Source: Dendrophyllia cribrosa (Eukaryota > Cnidaria > Anthozoa > Scleractinia > Dendrophylliidae). From it: a stretch of DNA of 64,000 nt. This document shows positions 1 through 10,080 of this stretch, piece by piece (position 1 is the stretch's first letter; each line of letters begins with the position of its first letter). The DNA lies in contig JAJLRJ010000004.1 of assembly GCA_024195265.1 (NCBI GenBank), positions 36,191,530 through 36,255,529 of the forward strand, in the 5' to 3' direction. A model generated the notes under the pieces. It saw nothing but the letters and a program-made list of their open reading frames with translations. It did not search any database and had not been told where the DNA came from. A program made the translations under genes and the position numbers.

Positions 1-736
1 GGGATATGCAAATCCCTTTTTTTTTTTTTTTCGGCAGAGTTGGCTGAAGAAGCAGCGCCGCGTGTTAGATGGTGGGCGCTCAACGTCCATGCGAATTGAG
101 CTAAGGCGTTAGATAAACTGCTTCTACGACCCACGAATTGGTGGGCTATTTTCAGCCAGGACTAGACGGAGGGCTTAGTTACTACGGCCCGTGACTTCTA
201 TTTTGAATTCTGATCAATTTTGCTGCGGAGAAACTTGCAGCCTTCTGAGATGAGGGTGATTGAGAAAGGTCACATAATTTAACCCGTTTCATTGACTTGA
301 GCCAAATAAGGAAGGCAAGTGCCAAATAAGGAGCAACATGTGAGATGAGGCCGCAGAGGTGATTGTGGGCTCAGATTTGATGTTGCTTTCTAAACATTAA
401 CTATTATTTTATGCTAAAATATCATTAAAAAATAATTTTCATATTTGGGCCCAATTTTCAAGACCAAATTATGTTCACCACTCTTTCTCTCCTGGAAATG
501 AAGGGACTTGACATACATATGTGCATCAAAACATAACAGCAGTGGCCCCCAATCTGTTGTTTATCCGCAATGCTGGTTTTGGTTTCAAAGGTATCATGGC
601 TGTCTGCTGTTGCCGCCTCAGACTTCCTTACTGGGAGGGGAGAGAAAGAGCCTTCTCTAGTTTTCCCTTGAGGTCACATAATTACCTGGCAACCTTGTCC
701 CGGCCAGGGTGTTATCTGTCTTCAAATCTCAAACGG
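1..736. other. Intergenic, no recognised gene
   Basis: No open frame here has family resemblance or splice structure that I can recognise. There is a T-run near the left edge. A 90-codon open frame at 521-793 runs into the inverted-repeat element that follows and has no recognisable motif, so I do not call it a gene. Confidence 0.5.
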
Positions 737-1433
737 TTAAGGTTACCGTGTACCTTCGGGGTTGTCTCCAGTATAACAGCTCTAGCGTCTTAAGATTACA
801 CTTAATATACCTAAACCCAGATATCAAATTAAAGCTTATAGAGCTGGCTATCTAAATATGGAAACCATTTGGTAATAAAATGAATTGTCGAATTTTTTAC
901 GACGTCTAAATCAGCTTTAAAACGCTATAACTCAAAGCGATTATTGTATTTTTCTAATTTGATTTGTTCTCGGATTTCCGGACAGGAAGCGCTAAAAAAA
1001 CGTGTCGGCGATTTCCCATATTCAATTGCAGTGAAAAGTTACGGAATATTTTCGAAAAAGGGAGAAAAAAAATTGGAGTGATCGCACGGAAATGGCTCTT
1101 GACGAAAAAGTTTTCGGAAATGTGAAATTTGTTGATTATATGTTAGCCTAGCTTCTGTCCAAATTTGAGGAAAATCGAACAAATTTCCTTTGAATTGTAG
1201 CTCTTTAAAGTGTTCCCTACAAGCCAAAATTAACTTTGAGAAAACAGCGCTTAGAAAAACATATCGCTTCATAAACAAACTCCGCCCACAAAAGTTATAC
1301 CGTCATTTCTCCGTCAATTTTCACTATTTTTCGATAATTTTTTTTTGGATGAAAGTTCATTCTGTAAACTTTATTTTGACGCCAAAAAAAAATTTCAATA
1401 AATTTTTTATCTGAAGGTACACGGTAACCTTAA
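737..1433. mobile_element. Non-autonomous element with 21-bp perfect inverted ends (TTAA-flanked)
   Basis: Positions 737-757 and 1413-1433 are perfect 21-bp inverted repeats with outermost bases TTAA at both ends. If TTAA is the duplicated target, this resembles the piggyBac target-site habit, but no transposase is encoded. The two short open frames inside (1039-1278 minus and 1190-1414 plus) overlap on opposite strands and show no domain. The family assignment is inference; the inverted ends are seen directly. Confidence 0.6.
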
Positions 1434-1437
1434 TTTT

Positions 1438-1546
1438 GGGGCGAAATTGCGAGGACGCGCGCGCGAGGGGAACGCACGAAGGGGAGAGGTTACCACCTCT
1501 ACCTTTTGCGCGTTCTCCTCTCGCGCGCGTCCTTGAAATTTCGCCC
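1438..1546. mobile_element. Short palindromic miniature element, GC-rich
   Basis: The left half from GGGCGAAATT pairs with the right half ending AAATTTCGCCC, and both halves carry alternating CGCGCGCG. The pairing arms are about 40 bp each around a short loop. It abuts the TTAA-flanked element. Confidence 0.6.
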
Positions 1547-2280
1547 TACAAATGAACCGGGCCTGCTACGCAGGCTATAAAAAGACAATTCAAGGATCCC
1601 CTTGATTTTTTTATGTTATCAGATTAAACATCTTCGTTGATATTGTGAAAGATAAGTTTAAATTCCCCATTTTCCTTTTAGTGCCCATCTCAAGTCAGGA
1701 TAATACAAGGATTAGATAAAAAGATTGCAAGTTTCGGATTTTTAATATTGACAAAGAGTTTAGAATAATCTATACGTTTATTTCATTAGTCGAAAAAAAA
1801 AATTTCTGCATGTTGAAGTCCGATTTCTTGTTCAATTTTGGACAGAAATGATCAACTGTTCAGAGTTGATGTCAAAAAATGAAATGAAAAGTGTCAAGAA
1901 GTTAATCGGAAATAAAAGATCTGTACTCACAATTGAAAGAGAATTGCCAGGACACTTTTTCCACTCAAATTCAAAGTAAAATACTGCTCATAATTAGCTG
2001 ACTTCGTTTGAATTATGATTTTTAAGACTGATTCCCTTTAGAATGTCTTTGATTATTAATTGTTTGCATTGAACAGATGAATTTCACGTAACAGAGTAAA
2101 AACCAACAAATCACCATTTTACGAAACGATTTTTCATCTCCGAAAACTGAGGCCCAAATACGCGTCTCGTGCATGTAGTATTAATTGATTGTCCAGAAAA
2201 CCAAGTCGGGTTTATTTCAAAAATATATGAAACTTGAGAGGTTTGGGGCGCTGTTTATGATACAATTAAGAGTCTAAAAG
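1547..2280. other. AT-rich intergenic stretch
   Basis: No open frame, splice structure or repeat that I can name was seen between the palindromic element and the hammerhead-like motif. Confidence 0.4.
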
Positions 2281-2287
2281 TTCCGTC

Positions 2288-2325
2288 CACTGATGAAGGG
2301 ACAACACTAGTCCCGAAACGTCTAG
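2288..2325 (+). ncRNA. Hammerhead-ribozyme-like core motif (putative)
   Basis: CTGATGA at 2290-2296 is followed by a possible 5-bp stem II (GGGAC 2298-2302 with GTCCC 2310-2314), then GAAAC at 2315-2319 and GTC at 2320-2322. The order matches the hammerhead core with almost no stem III, a form described in retroelement-associated ribozymes such as those of Penelope-like elements. Against it, one base after CTGATGA is unpaired and stem I next to the core is weak. It may be a decayed copy. Confidence 0.35.
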
Positions 2326-2362
2326 ACTTCACATTCTCAAAAGAACCACCGCCCCCCACGTT

Positions 2363-2602
2363 TTGGTGCCTAAAATATCGGTACCCCAGTACCCCAGTCA
2401 GCGTCAGGTTACAAATATAAGAACCGTGTGCGAAGCTTTCAACAAAAATGCTGTCACCAAAATTCTACTAGGAGAGGTCCACAAACTGTTAAGGCTGTAT
2501 TTGACATTACCTGTGACATCGGCGACTTCAGAACTTACATTTTTTGCCCTCCGACGACTTAAGAACTATGTAATACCCCATTCACACCGACGCTTAGTTT
2601 AA
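2363..2602 (+). pseudogene. hAT transposase C-terminal (dimerisation) fragment
   Basis: The frame reads LLRLYLTLPVTSATSELTFF followed by ALRRLKNYV, which matches the hAT-family C-terminal dimerisation segment (usual form LPVTSATSERSFSALRRIK). The conserved Arg of SER is replaced by Leu. There is no zinc-finger or RNase-H-like core upstream, and the frame stops soon after the motif. This is a short decayed fragment of an autonomous hAT element. Its start is not a real initiation site, since the frame opens with TTG. Confidence 0.7.
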
Positions 2603-2683
2603 AACAGGTTTAGAGAAATACCTCATATCTTCCCGTGATATTTGGAGTGAAATCTTTACTAAAAGAAACTTTATTGACTTTTA

Positions 2684-3495
2684 TTACCCCCCCCCCCCAC
2701 GTTTAAAAACGCTCCGCCGCCTCTGCCAATATATATTTGACTCTGGAAAGTAAAAAGTCAAGGTTAAATAACAGTAATAAAAAAGGATGTTTAGCTCTTT
2801 CGTGTATTTTACTGGAAAACAAAGCAATCTTACAACTTCTAACAAAAGATGTGTATTCTGGACAAGAAAAATGGATTTGACTTCATTTATAGTAATGTGA
2901 GTTGTCCTTGATGCAACTGATTCAGACACTACGGACAGCACCGTTCGGATTGTACGTAACACAAGTCTTTAGGAATAACACTGTGAGAAGATACCTCTCT
3001 CAAACAAAAAAATCATTAAGGAAACATTTGTCAGTTGCTATAAAACGCTTTTAGGAAAACAAATTTTCACCTCATGGAATGACGCTTGCAAGCGACTTGC
3101 AACCAGAATAAATCAGAACAACTGAATGCAAAGTGTATTTTTTATTCTCACTAAAAAACATTTTATCTTTAGGAGGGGCATTTGACAGTCAAATCCAGTG
3201 CTAGGGTGGAGTATTTGAATGCAATTTTGGTCCAAGGGGGCGGGAATTTGAACAAGTCGATCTTCAAAAGTTCAAATGCGTGGGGCATTGCTCGGGGGGG
3301 GGGGGGGGGGGATGCTGATGTTTCGAATTGATCGGCGCATAAGAAGATACTCACACGTGAGACCACTGTATAGAAACAGAAGCTTTTCACGTAGAATTCT
3401 CTGTTATGAGCTTCTAATCGGAATAATTACGGGCTTAAGTTTTGCGAACTGAGTAATAGCGATGAGGTTTCGACGGTTTTCAGCCAGCTATTTCC
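2684..3495. other. Intergenic with poly(C) and poly(G) runs
   Basis: There is a C-run at about 2686-2698 and an 18-bp G-run at 3294-3311. Short open frames across them are low-complexity artefacts. No gene seen. Confidence 0.5.
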
Positions 3496-3496
3496 A

Positions 3497-3545
3497 CAGG
3501 GAGCCCACACAAACGAACGGTCACACAGTTTGTGTGGGTTCCCTG
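3497..3545. repeat. 18-bp stem hairpin
   Basis: CAGGGAGCCCACACAAAC at 3497-3514 pairs with 3528-3545 apart from one G.T-type position, leaving a 13-base loop. It lies just outside the left arm of the large inverted duplication. It may be a tiny foldback element; no function is evident. Confidence 0.6.
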
Positions 3546-3806
3546 GGCTATTTCCGATACATTGAATGAATTGAAGTAAAACACAGTCGAGAAGAAAAAC
3601 AAAACTTTTTGTTACAGTAGCACTATTCACAAGTTTTTGTAAATCATCAGCAGCAATAAATGAAATAACAACCATAAAAAATCGTGTTTTTTTTAATCTA
3701 AGTACCTCTTAGAAAGTTAGACGGGTTATCGGTGTGGACGGGTTACCGTCCTCTAGTGTGAATACGGCTATTGTTAAAATGATCTTTTTCTATTGTATAT
3801 TGTAAA

Positions 3807-3812
3807 TTTATT
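3807..3812 (-). promoter_or_regulatory. Probable polyadenylation signal, ligand copy 1
   Basis: AATAAA on the minus strand, about 90 bases downstream of the TAG stop at 3902-3904. It is the nearest canonical signal. The paralogous position in the other arm has lost it. Confidence 0.5.
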
Positions 3813-3901
3813 AATGTTTCTCATCAAATGAAAATAAATGCTCTAATGATCGTCAATAAAAGGAAAACTGTGAAAAAAGACTCAAAACTGAAAAACCTGG
3901 A

Positions 3902-5990
3902 CTAATTCTCGATGTTTTCCTTAGCTATGCATTTGCATTCAGTAACAATCATTTCTGTGTAACGGCGTAAGACAAGGTGTTTTTTCGTTTCATCAGTGAA
4001 CATTAAAATGCTGAGACTTCCGTACTTGTACGGAGCACAGCAGAAATCAGCGTTGTTGTTTGTCATGTTCAACTTTTGCATTCGGTTTCGCAATTGTGCA
4101 TGTTGGGTGAAAAGGCCTAGGTGTTGGTGACCGTTGCACATGCCCGCACAAGTGTATGCATTGTAAGTGGGAGGAAACACAAGCAAATCACTGAGGAGCT
4201 GGGACATGTTCACGTGTAGATCACGTTTAGAACACGTGTCTTTCTCTAGTTTCTCCAGTGACGGTTTCTCCTCGGGACGTCTTTCTCTGCAACAAATTAA
4301 AACAGAATTACATCAAAAGCAAAGCCCAGTTAAACACTTCAAAAATAAAATAGAACAAAACAATTGCCATTCTACATTTATTTTGATCCCTCAGAGTGAC
4401 CAAAAGAAAGCGTCCTGATATTTTCATAATCTATATATTTGTGAAAAGATAACTTGTATAGAAAAGTTCTTTCATAGATATCTAACTTATTAATACTCTG
4501 AAATGCACTCGCGAAAAGTATGACTGTGGACATTTTGAAAATGAACACCCTAAGTTTCAAAACCGCATTGTTAACCCTTAAAAGGGAATGCTACCTATTT
4601 TTTGTTTTGTTTTTTTCCGAAAAGCCAATAAAACATATTTGTATCAGCTAGAAACCTACCCATAATGATTCGGTTTTGTTAACAATTTTTCTACGAGTGT
4701 ATAGACGCTAATATTGGTTGACTTTGACTGTGGATCAGGATGAAAATGGTTCACAAGTTCTCCTGGTGCGTCTTTAAAAAAAATGCTTAAATCTGATTAC
4801 GGTTCGTAGTTTCAATTTTTTGTATAAGCAACGGTAAGTGGTTGATATTCGGTGCAGTGTTGATGAAAACAACAAAATTCCCGTAACATTGCCAAGGGGA
4901 ATATACACTGCTCGCCTTTATATCTATTTATAACCACGCTTGGTTGTTAACTAAGAGCAGAATATTTGGACTTTTCTCAGCTACATCAAACTTTATCTAC
5001 AATGAATGGTTACTATACGGTATACTTTATCTACTACTCGTCAATCATGTTCAATTGCAATAAATATATTTTACGTACATGCCATCATTTCGACGGTTAC
5101 GGGTCGGCACTGATACACGGGTTGTATAAATGACCAAGAGAGGAAGGCGAAACACACCCCTTTCTTCTTCGGTGGCAAACATCACTCCATCGATCTTCCC
5201 CTCTATCACCAGCTGTATGGCGTGGTTAGTTCTGGGCTTTCGAATCCAGTCGGGTATAACTAATGTAACTGGAAATACAAGCCATTGTCGAGTAGCACCT
5301 GGGAGGACATCCGCGTGGGCCAACTTCGTTTTCGTGTCCACGTCGTACAGAGATATTAGGTAAGGATGCTTGGACAGTGGGATGGTCAGCTCCAGCAGAA
5401 TCTCCGCCTTTTGGAAGAGTTCATCATTGCCTTTGTGAAAATCGCTCAAGTTGAAATAGACGATGCTGGATTCAGCTTTCACTGTAAAAAGAAAATTAAC
5501 AAATGGTTAGCAACAAGTCTTAGTGATTCTTTTAAAAGCAACTGAGAACTTGAATTTAGCAGGAATGACAAGTAGGCTGAAGAAGCAAGGACGGTGGGTA
5601 AAGGGAGTCTTGAATCTCTCAATTTTAACCCCGATGAAAAAAAAGGGGAAGAACGTGTTTATGGAAGGGTAAGTTGATGAGAATACCGATTCATGTTCAT
5701 TCACTACAACAAACGAACGTCAATGAAAGCTTACCATTTCCTTTGTAGCAATGAAAACCATCGGGATCGTTTACAGCCTTTTTCTTCGATGAGCCGTCTT
5801 CGTGAAATAGATCGTTATAGAGGTTTGAAAAAACTTCCTTTAAACCTTCTTCTGAGCTGTCGAAATGCAAAGCGAAGTTGGTTATTTCGTCAGAAGCGTC
5901 AACTTCAGATTTACCGACTCTGGGGATCGATGCATCTACGCACCAGAACATTACCACGGACAAAAGAAATGCGGTCAAAGAAAAGGCCAT
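3902..5990 (-). CDS. TGF-beta/BMP-family ligand precursor, copy 1 (3 exons)
   Basis: Secreted growth-factor precursor, 347 residues. Coding exons are complement(5735..5990), complement(5079..5481) and complement(3902..4286), all GT-AG and phase-matched. Residues 1-20 form a signal peptide (cleavage near WCVDA/SIPR). Residues 86-190 look like the TGF-beta prodomain arm (VYFNLSDF, WLVFPVTL). RNRR at 213-216 is a furin-type site. The mature domain has the family's seven cysteines: C238, C266, C270, CC302-303, C337 and C339, where C302 would form the dimer disulfide. The tryptophan pair common near the first finger is absent, so it is divergent and I cannot assign a subfamily. The mature part has NxS/T sites at N246 and N293. 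ATG 5990 is chosen because it opens the signal peptide. Copy 2 lies head-to-head at 14780. Confidence 0.85.
4580..4770. repeat. Dispersed repeat in ligand intron 2
   Basis: This segment resembles 16560-16700 (same intron of the other copy), 6540-6640 and 52,920-53,090. Shared words include AACAAAACC and ACAAATATG near a run ending in a GTCACCT/GGTGACA-type edge. It is a piece of a dispersed family whose fullest copy is at 52,694-53,083. Confidence 0.5.
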
Positions 5991-6062
5991 TATTTGTTCT
6001 GTTCGACTGGTTCGACAAGGACACTTGTTCAGTCTGAGCAAGAGTAAATTTTAGCACGCTCT

Positions 6063-6070
6063 TTTATATA
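6063..6070 (-). promoter_or_regulatory. TATA box of ligand copy 1
   Basis: TATATAAA on the minus strand, 73 bases upstream of the chosen ATG. The same box is present at the equivalent site of copy 2, inside a block of about 250 bp that is similar between both genes. Confidence 0.65.
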
Positions 6071-6329
6071 GGCTGCATATGCGTATCTTTATCAACAATT
6101 TATTGAGGTATTTTCATATCTATACATAGCATTACCTATCTGTTTACACAGTTAGAAACAATGCTACTATAATCCCCTAGTTAAAAGATTATTATTGAAA
6201 GGGAATTAGTCAACAAACTCTGACAATCACAAAGGTTTCAGCCAAGTGGAACCATTTTGACCTAACCTTAAATCTACAGAATACATATAAGAACTACAGA
6301 TAACAAGACCCCCGGACCGTGACAAAGCC

Positions 6330-8028
6330 AGCCTTTCCTCGTAATTTTTTTTGTCACCATATAAGCGCACGTGTTGTCAGGATGTTGTCGCAGACAAGTT
6401 TCCAGGAGTTTTTTTGTCAATAGAACGTATCTTATCATGGAAAATTAATGCGGATTTTTGAACTGATTCGCGTTAATTTTTTGTAAGCGTTGATTCTTGC
6501 GACGTGATCAATTGATAAGAGGATTAATTTCCGCCACCTTGAAAGGGGCGGAATGTCACCTATTTTTAGTATAACTTTGAAAAATCGAAAAACATATTTG
6601 TATCAGTGGAAACCTAGAAATAATGTTATAGTTTTGTTAACAACTACTACGCTAATGCTACGAAACTACGAAACTAACTGTCTTGGATTACGGATGGTCA
6701 GAATGAAAATGGATATTGCAAGTGAAAATCCATCGCAACTTGAAAAATCAGCAATTTTCGCAAAAGAAAAACAATCTTTACTTGGTGAAGAAAACATAAA
6801 GCAGGTGTTGTTTTTCTTTAGGAAACACATTCTACTAAAACAACGAGTCTGCGTGGGAAAACGAACGGGCGCCCCTCTATTCTGCTCCCATGGGGCCAAC
6901 GGTGCTGCGCGTGATACTCCATGTCCAATGAAATTAGAGGTTCTAAAGCCTTGAGAGCTGCGTGGCCACTGATGCTCGTGGGTCAGAGCGCCAGAGAAAA
7001 TATAAACCATTTATTGTTCGGGTGTTCCGTTTCATACTGCTTTTGGACAGAGATTTTTTCAAACATTTTAAAGAAATTGAGTAGTAGCAGATGTCTCTTA
7101 CTACGAGATGTTATAAATTAAATCCTCTTAATCATTTTCAAAGAATTTTACAAAATAAGTATGAAACAGAGAAATATATTGCTTGTTAGTTAAATAAAAT
7201 AAATCTTTTTCGGAAGAAGTGGAAAGCTTATGAGGAATCGTATTTATTAAGTATCATCCCGTTTTTGATATTGTATATTTATTATAATTGTAGCTTTCAG
7301 GTTGGGAAGCTGTAGCTGCAGTCGCTCGAGGCTTGCTGTCAAGGCAGGCACTCAGGCGTGTGGGAAGAGGAGAGAGGAGCAGTGGGATGAGAGGAGAGAG
7401 CGCAGACGGCAGAAGGCAGCATCAACACCCACAAAGCCAATGACGGAATTCATCTGCATCAACTGCAACAGAGCCTGCCGATCCAGAATCGGACTGTACA
7501 GCCACAGCAGGCCGCTGTAACTCAACCATAGACTAAGCCTTGGCGCTGACTCCTTTGTCTCCCGAGGCAGACGGATGCCAACAAGATTGTTTAGTACAAA
7601 TGTTATAAAATAGGGAAACAAAGAGTCGATGTTGTAAATATACATGTATACATAAAGTCCTGCATAAAACGCTGTAACTGTTAAACAGGCTTCTTTTTGC
7701 AATAAACATGTTTTGACTTGGTAAAACTTGAAAAACGTTTCTTCCCTTGTGTCTTGGAAACTGAGCACTTAAAACTGATTACGGATAAAACTACTTGAAA
7801 TTTTACTTTCAGGGTGTTCTTAGAGCATTTCATGTATGAACAGTTTTCTAGTGAGCACAATTTTGACCGAAGATTCACGAAAATCCTGTGAGATTGCCCC
7901 CTTTGTTTCCATTATTATAACCCAAAATTGACACCTAGGAAATAATAGCTTTCATTTTTCTGCACGCTGTATTTCAATCTTATACAATTGGTAAAAGTCA
8001 AAAGGTATATCGCTTCAATATTTCCAGT
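6330..8028. other. Arm-specific insertion region
   Basis: This stretch has no clear counterpart between the promoter of copy 2 and 14,215, so it was gained here or lost there. It contains a copy of the dispersed repeat (6540-6640) and a LINE remnant (7296-7520). The other open frames overlap on opposite strands and are not convincing. Confidence 0.45.
7296..7520 (+). pseudogene. Non-LTR retrotransposon ORF2 C-terminal remnant
   Basis: The frame is rich in Arg/Glu and ends CINCNRACRSRIGLYSH. This CxxC...H finger with 'CRSRIGL.SH' is common at the C-terminus of LINE reverse-transcriptase polyproteins in invertebrates. There is no RT core upstream, so this is a 5'-truncated dead fragment. The match is from memory of the motif, without a search. 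Confidence 0.45.
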
Positions 8029-8292
8029 TTATTCATTCTCACTTTCAAAAGAGCAGTTCTCGACATCTTCTTCTTGTACTTCGGCCAAACTATCTTTCGG
8101 CATTAATATCCTCTTTCTTGACAGAATACGAGACCTCCTCTGTCTTCTCAGTTCAAAATTGACATAGCTCTTAAATCTCGAGGCCTCCTTGAACCAATAG
8201 AGATTATTATCATTATTGTTGCTGTCAGAAATTTTTGATGTGGTCAGATTTCTCCTCTTAACCCCTGCATGGAAGAATTTTACATTTGACAA
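8029..8292 (-). CDS. Doubtful 87-codon open frame in the left arm
   Basis: A basic open frame (starts MSNVKFFHAGVKRR) ending in an acidic tail (EVQEEDVENCSFESENE). The paralogous DNA at 13,940-14,215 is recognisably related but its frame is broken, so the frame is not conserved between arms. No domain or signal recognised. It is probably chance or a decayed exon. Confidence 0.15.
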   Translation of the reverse strand: MSNVKFFHAGVKRRNLTTSKISDSNNNDNNLYWFKEASRFKSYVNFELRRQRRSRILSRKRILMPKDSLAEVQEEDVENCSFESENE

Positions 8293-8770
8293 TCAATCGC
8301 GGGTTCTAGATCTTTTTTTATATGCAGTGCTGAAATGAACGATTGTTCCTGTTATCACCACAAACGTGTGTTTTTTTGTGTTAATCGGATTAATTTCCTT
8401 CACTTTGAAATTTTTAATCCTCTTTTGCGTTAATTTCCTTTATTCGAGAGTAATCTTCCCTCCAATTCGCGTTAATTTAAGTCTCGTTAATTTCACATTT
8501 TTTTCCTATAATGCCTATAATCACGGTGTAGAACTGTTGTTATTATTATGGGCTTCAGAGAAATACAGTAGGAGGCGATTCCTGATCTCCCACCGCGGAA
8601 ACTGAATCGTATAACTGGATAAATGACAAGAAACCGTATACGATAATCCTGCTTCCTAAAAGAAATCACGATTGAAGCAAAACTCGAAACAGCGTATATT
8701 CTGTTTCGTACAATATTCCAAATGACCAGACCAGCCTTCTTCAGGTACAAGATGTTGCGAACTTAACAAT

Positions 8771-9060
8771 GGCCCGATTTATACTGAAGACGGATAATCC
8801 GTCTGGACGAACTTGGGAATACATTCGTTAGTTCGTCTGATAATCCGTCTGTGTATAAACACGGGCAAAAAGACGGATTATCCATCTAGACGAACTATAT
8901 GCTTAGTTCGTCCTCCAAGACCAACTTAGCAGATAGTTCGTCTTAAAGGATAATCCGTCTCTTTGCCCGTGTCTATACACAGACGAATTATCAGACGAAC
9001 TAGCGAATGTTTGCCCAAGTTCGTCCAGACGGATCATCCGTCTCCAGTATAAATCGGGCC
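8771..9060. mobile_element. 290-bp miniature inverted-repeat element with AAT target duplication
   Basis: The ends GGCCCGATTTATACTG and CAGTATAAATCGGGCC are exact inverted repeats, and the pairing continues imperfectly through most of the element. Inside, a near-palindrome of the form GACGGATAATCCGTC recurs. It is flanked by AAT on both sides (8768-8770 and 9061-9063). The paralogous site near 13,528 lacks the element and has a single ATT/AAT, a natural empty site. No coding capacity. Confidence 0.85.
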
Positions 9061-9430
9061 AATGACTATATTCGATGTCATATACAAGGAAATTTTCCAA
9101 TATGGAACAATTTCGAAGTACAGAAAATAGTGGAAAATAATGACACAATAGGAAATATGTATTTCATTTCATCACATTTGTTCACCCCGTTAGGTCAGTT
9201 CTAAAGTATTAGCATTGAGATGTAATTCCCTGCAGGTCACGCGAAGTATCAACACGTGAGTACGTTTCTAAAGGAAAAACTTCGTTGCATGTCTTAGTTA
9301 AATGGTTAGGATCAGAGAGAAACAGTAGTACGTTTAGATTTAATATTAGTTCTTTCAACTGACCGTCTGTATTCGCTGTGTTCGTTAAATCTGTCTTTGA
9401 TGGCACGCGAGTCGCTGTTTTCCCTTATTA

Positions 9431-10080
9431 ACTGTCAAACGAGCTAAACATTAATTAATTGTTTACTTTAGTTAAAAGGTCCTAAAAAGTGGTAGCTTTA
9501 TAGCCGGATAACGAAAGAGTTTCTGCCATGGCTTTACGTATCGAATCACGCGAAGTGTTAGAGTTAGAATGGAAGATTTTCCAAAGATTTCCGAAGACTT
9601 TCGGATGTTGTCCGTGGGTTGTACGAACGTTTCCGAGCATTTTCCGAAAATTGCCGAAGATGTCCAAAGATTTCCGAGAAGCCGGATTCGAAGTAGCCTG
9701 CGAATACAGCCGCCTTTCGTCGCTCCCGGCCGCTATGGCCGTTCGCACCGAAGATGTTAATATTCTAGACCAACACCTTTTAGTTTTGTAGCTTCTCCAG
9801 TTGAAACAAAACGACAACTGAAAGCCGGCCGACAGATTTAACAACCATAGAGGCTCTGATCATATCCTAACCATTCAGTAACTCTGCATGGATGCAACTA
9901 ATTCCTTTATAAACTATTAACACTTCAACAACAAACTATATTCTATCAAAGAGCCTACAATATTTACAATTTTGAATAAAAATATATTAGGGGTACTGGC
10001 TACCCGATATAACCTTAAAGTTAAAAATGCCAGGCAGGCAGTTGACAGAAAGTATATTTTACATGTTGTTCAGGTCGGGC
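9431..10080. other. Spacer of the inverted duplication, left part
   Basis: The 87-codon plus frame and 120-codon minus frame over 9482-9844 overlap on opposite strands. They arise from an internally repetitive stretch of TTCCGAA-like words. No family recognised. Blocks such as CTAACCATT at 9869 echo words in both arms. Confidence 0.4.

Larger units (their letters stand above)
3600..9430 (-). repeat. Left arm of a large inverted duplication
   Basis: Reverse-complement similarity to about 13,130-17,850 is visible in several blocks. These are the 3' flank (3640-3720 with 17760-17840), all three ligand exons and both introns, the promoter block (6060-6320 with 14465-14710), 8030-8500 with 13,740-14,215, and 9070-9430 with 13,130-13,435. 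The arm is longer than its partner because it holds extra insertions: a retroelement fragment near 7300 and a miniature element at 8771-9060. Arm edges are approximate. Confidence 0.75.

Noticed and set aside
9482..9844. Paired 87- and 120-codon frames in the spacer
   Set aside because: They overlap on opposite strands over an internally repetitive segment, with no recognisable domain.
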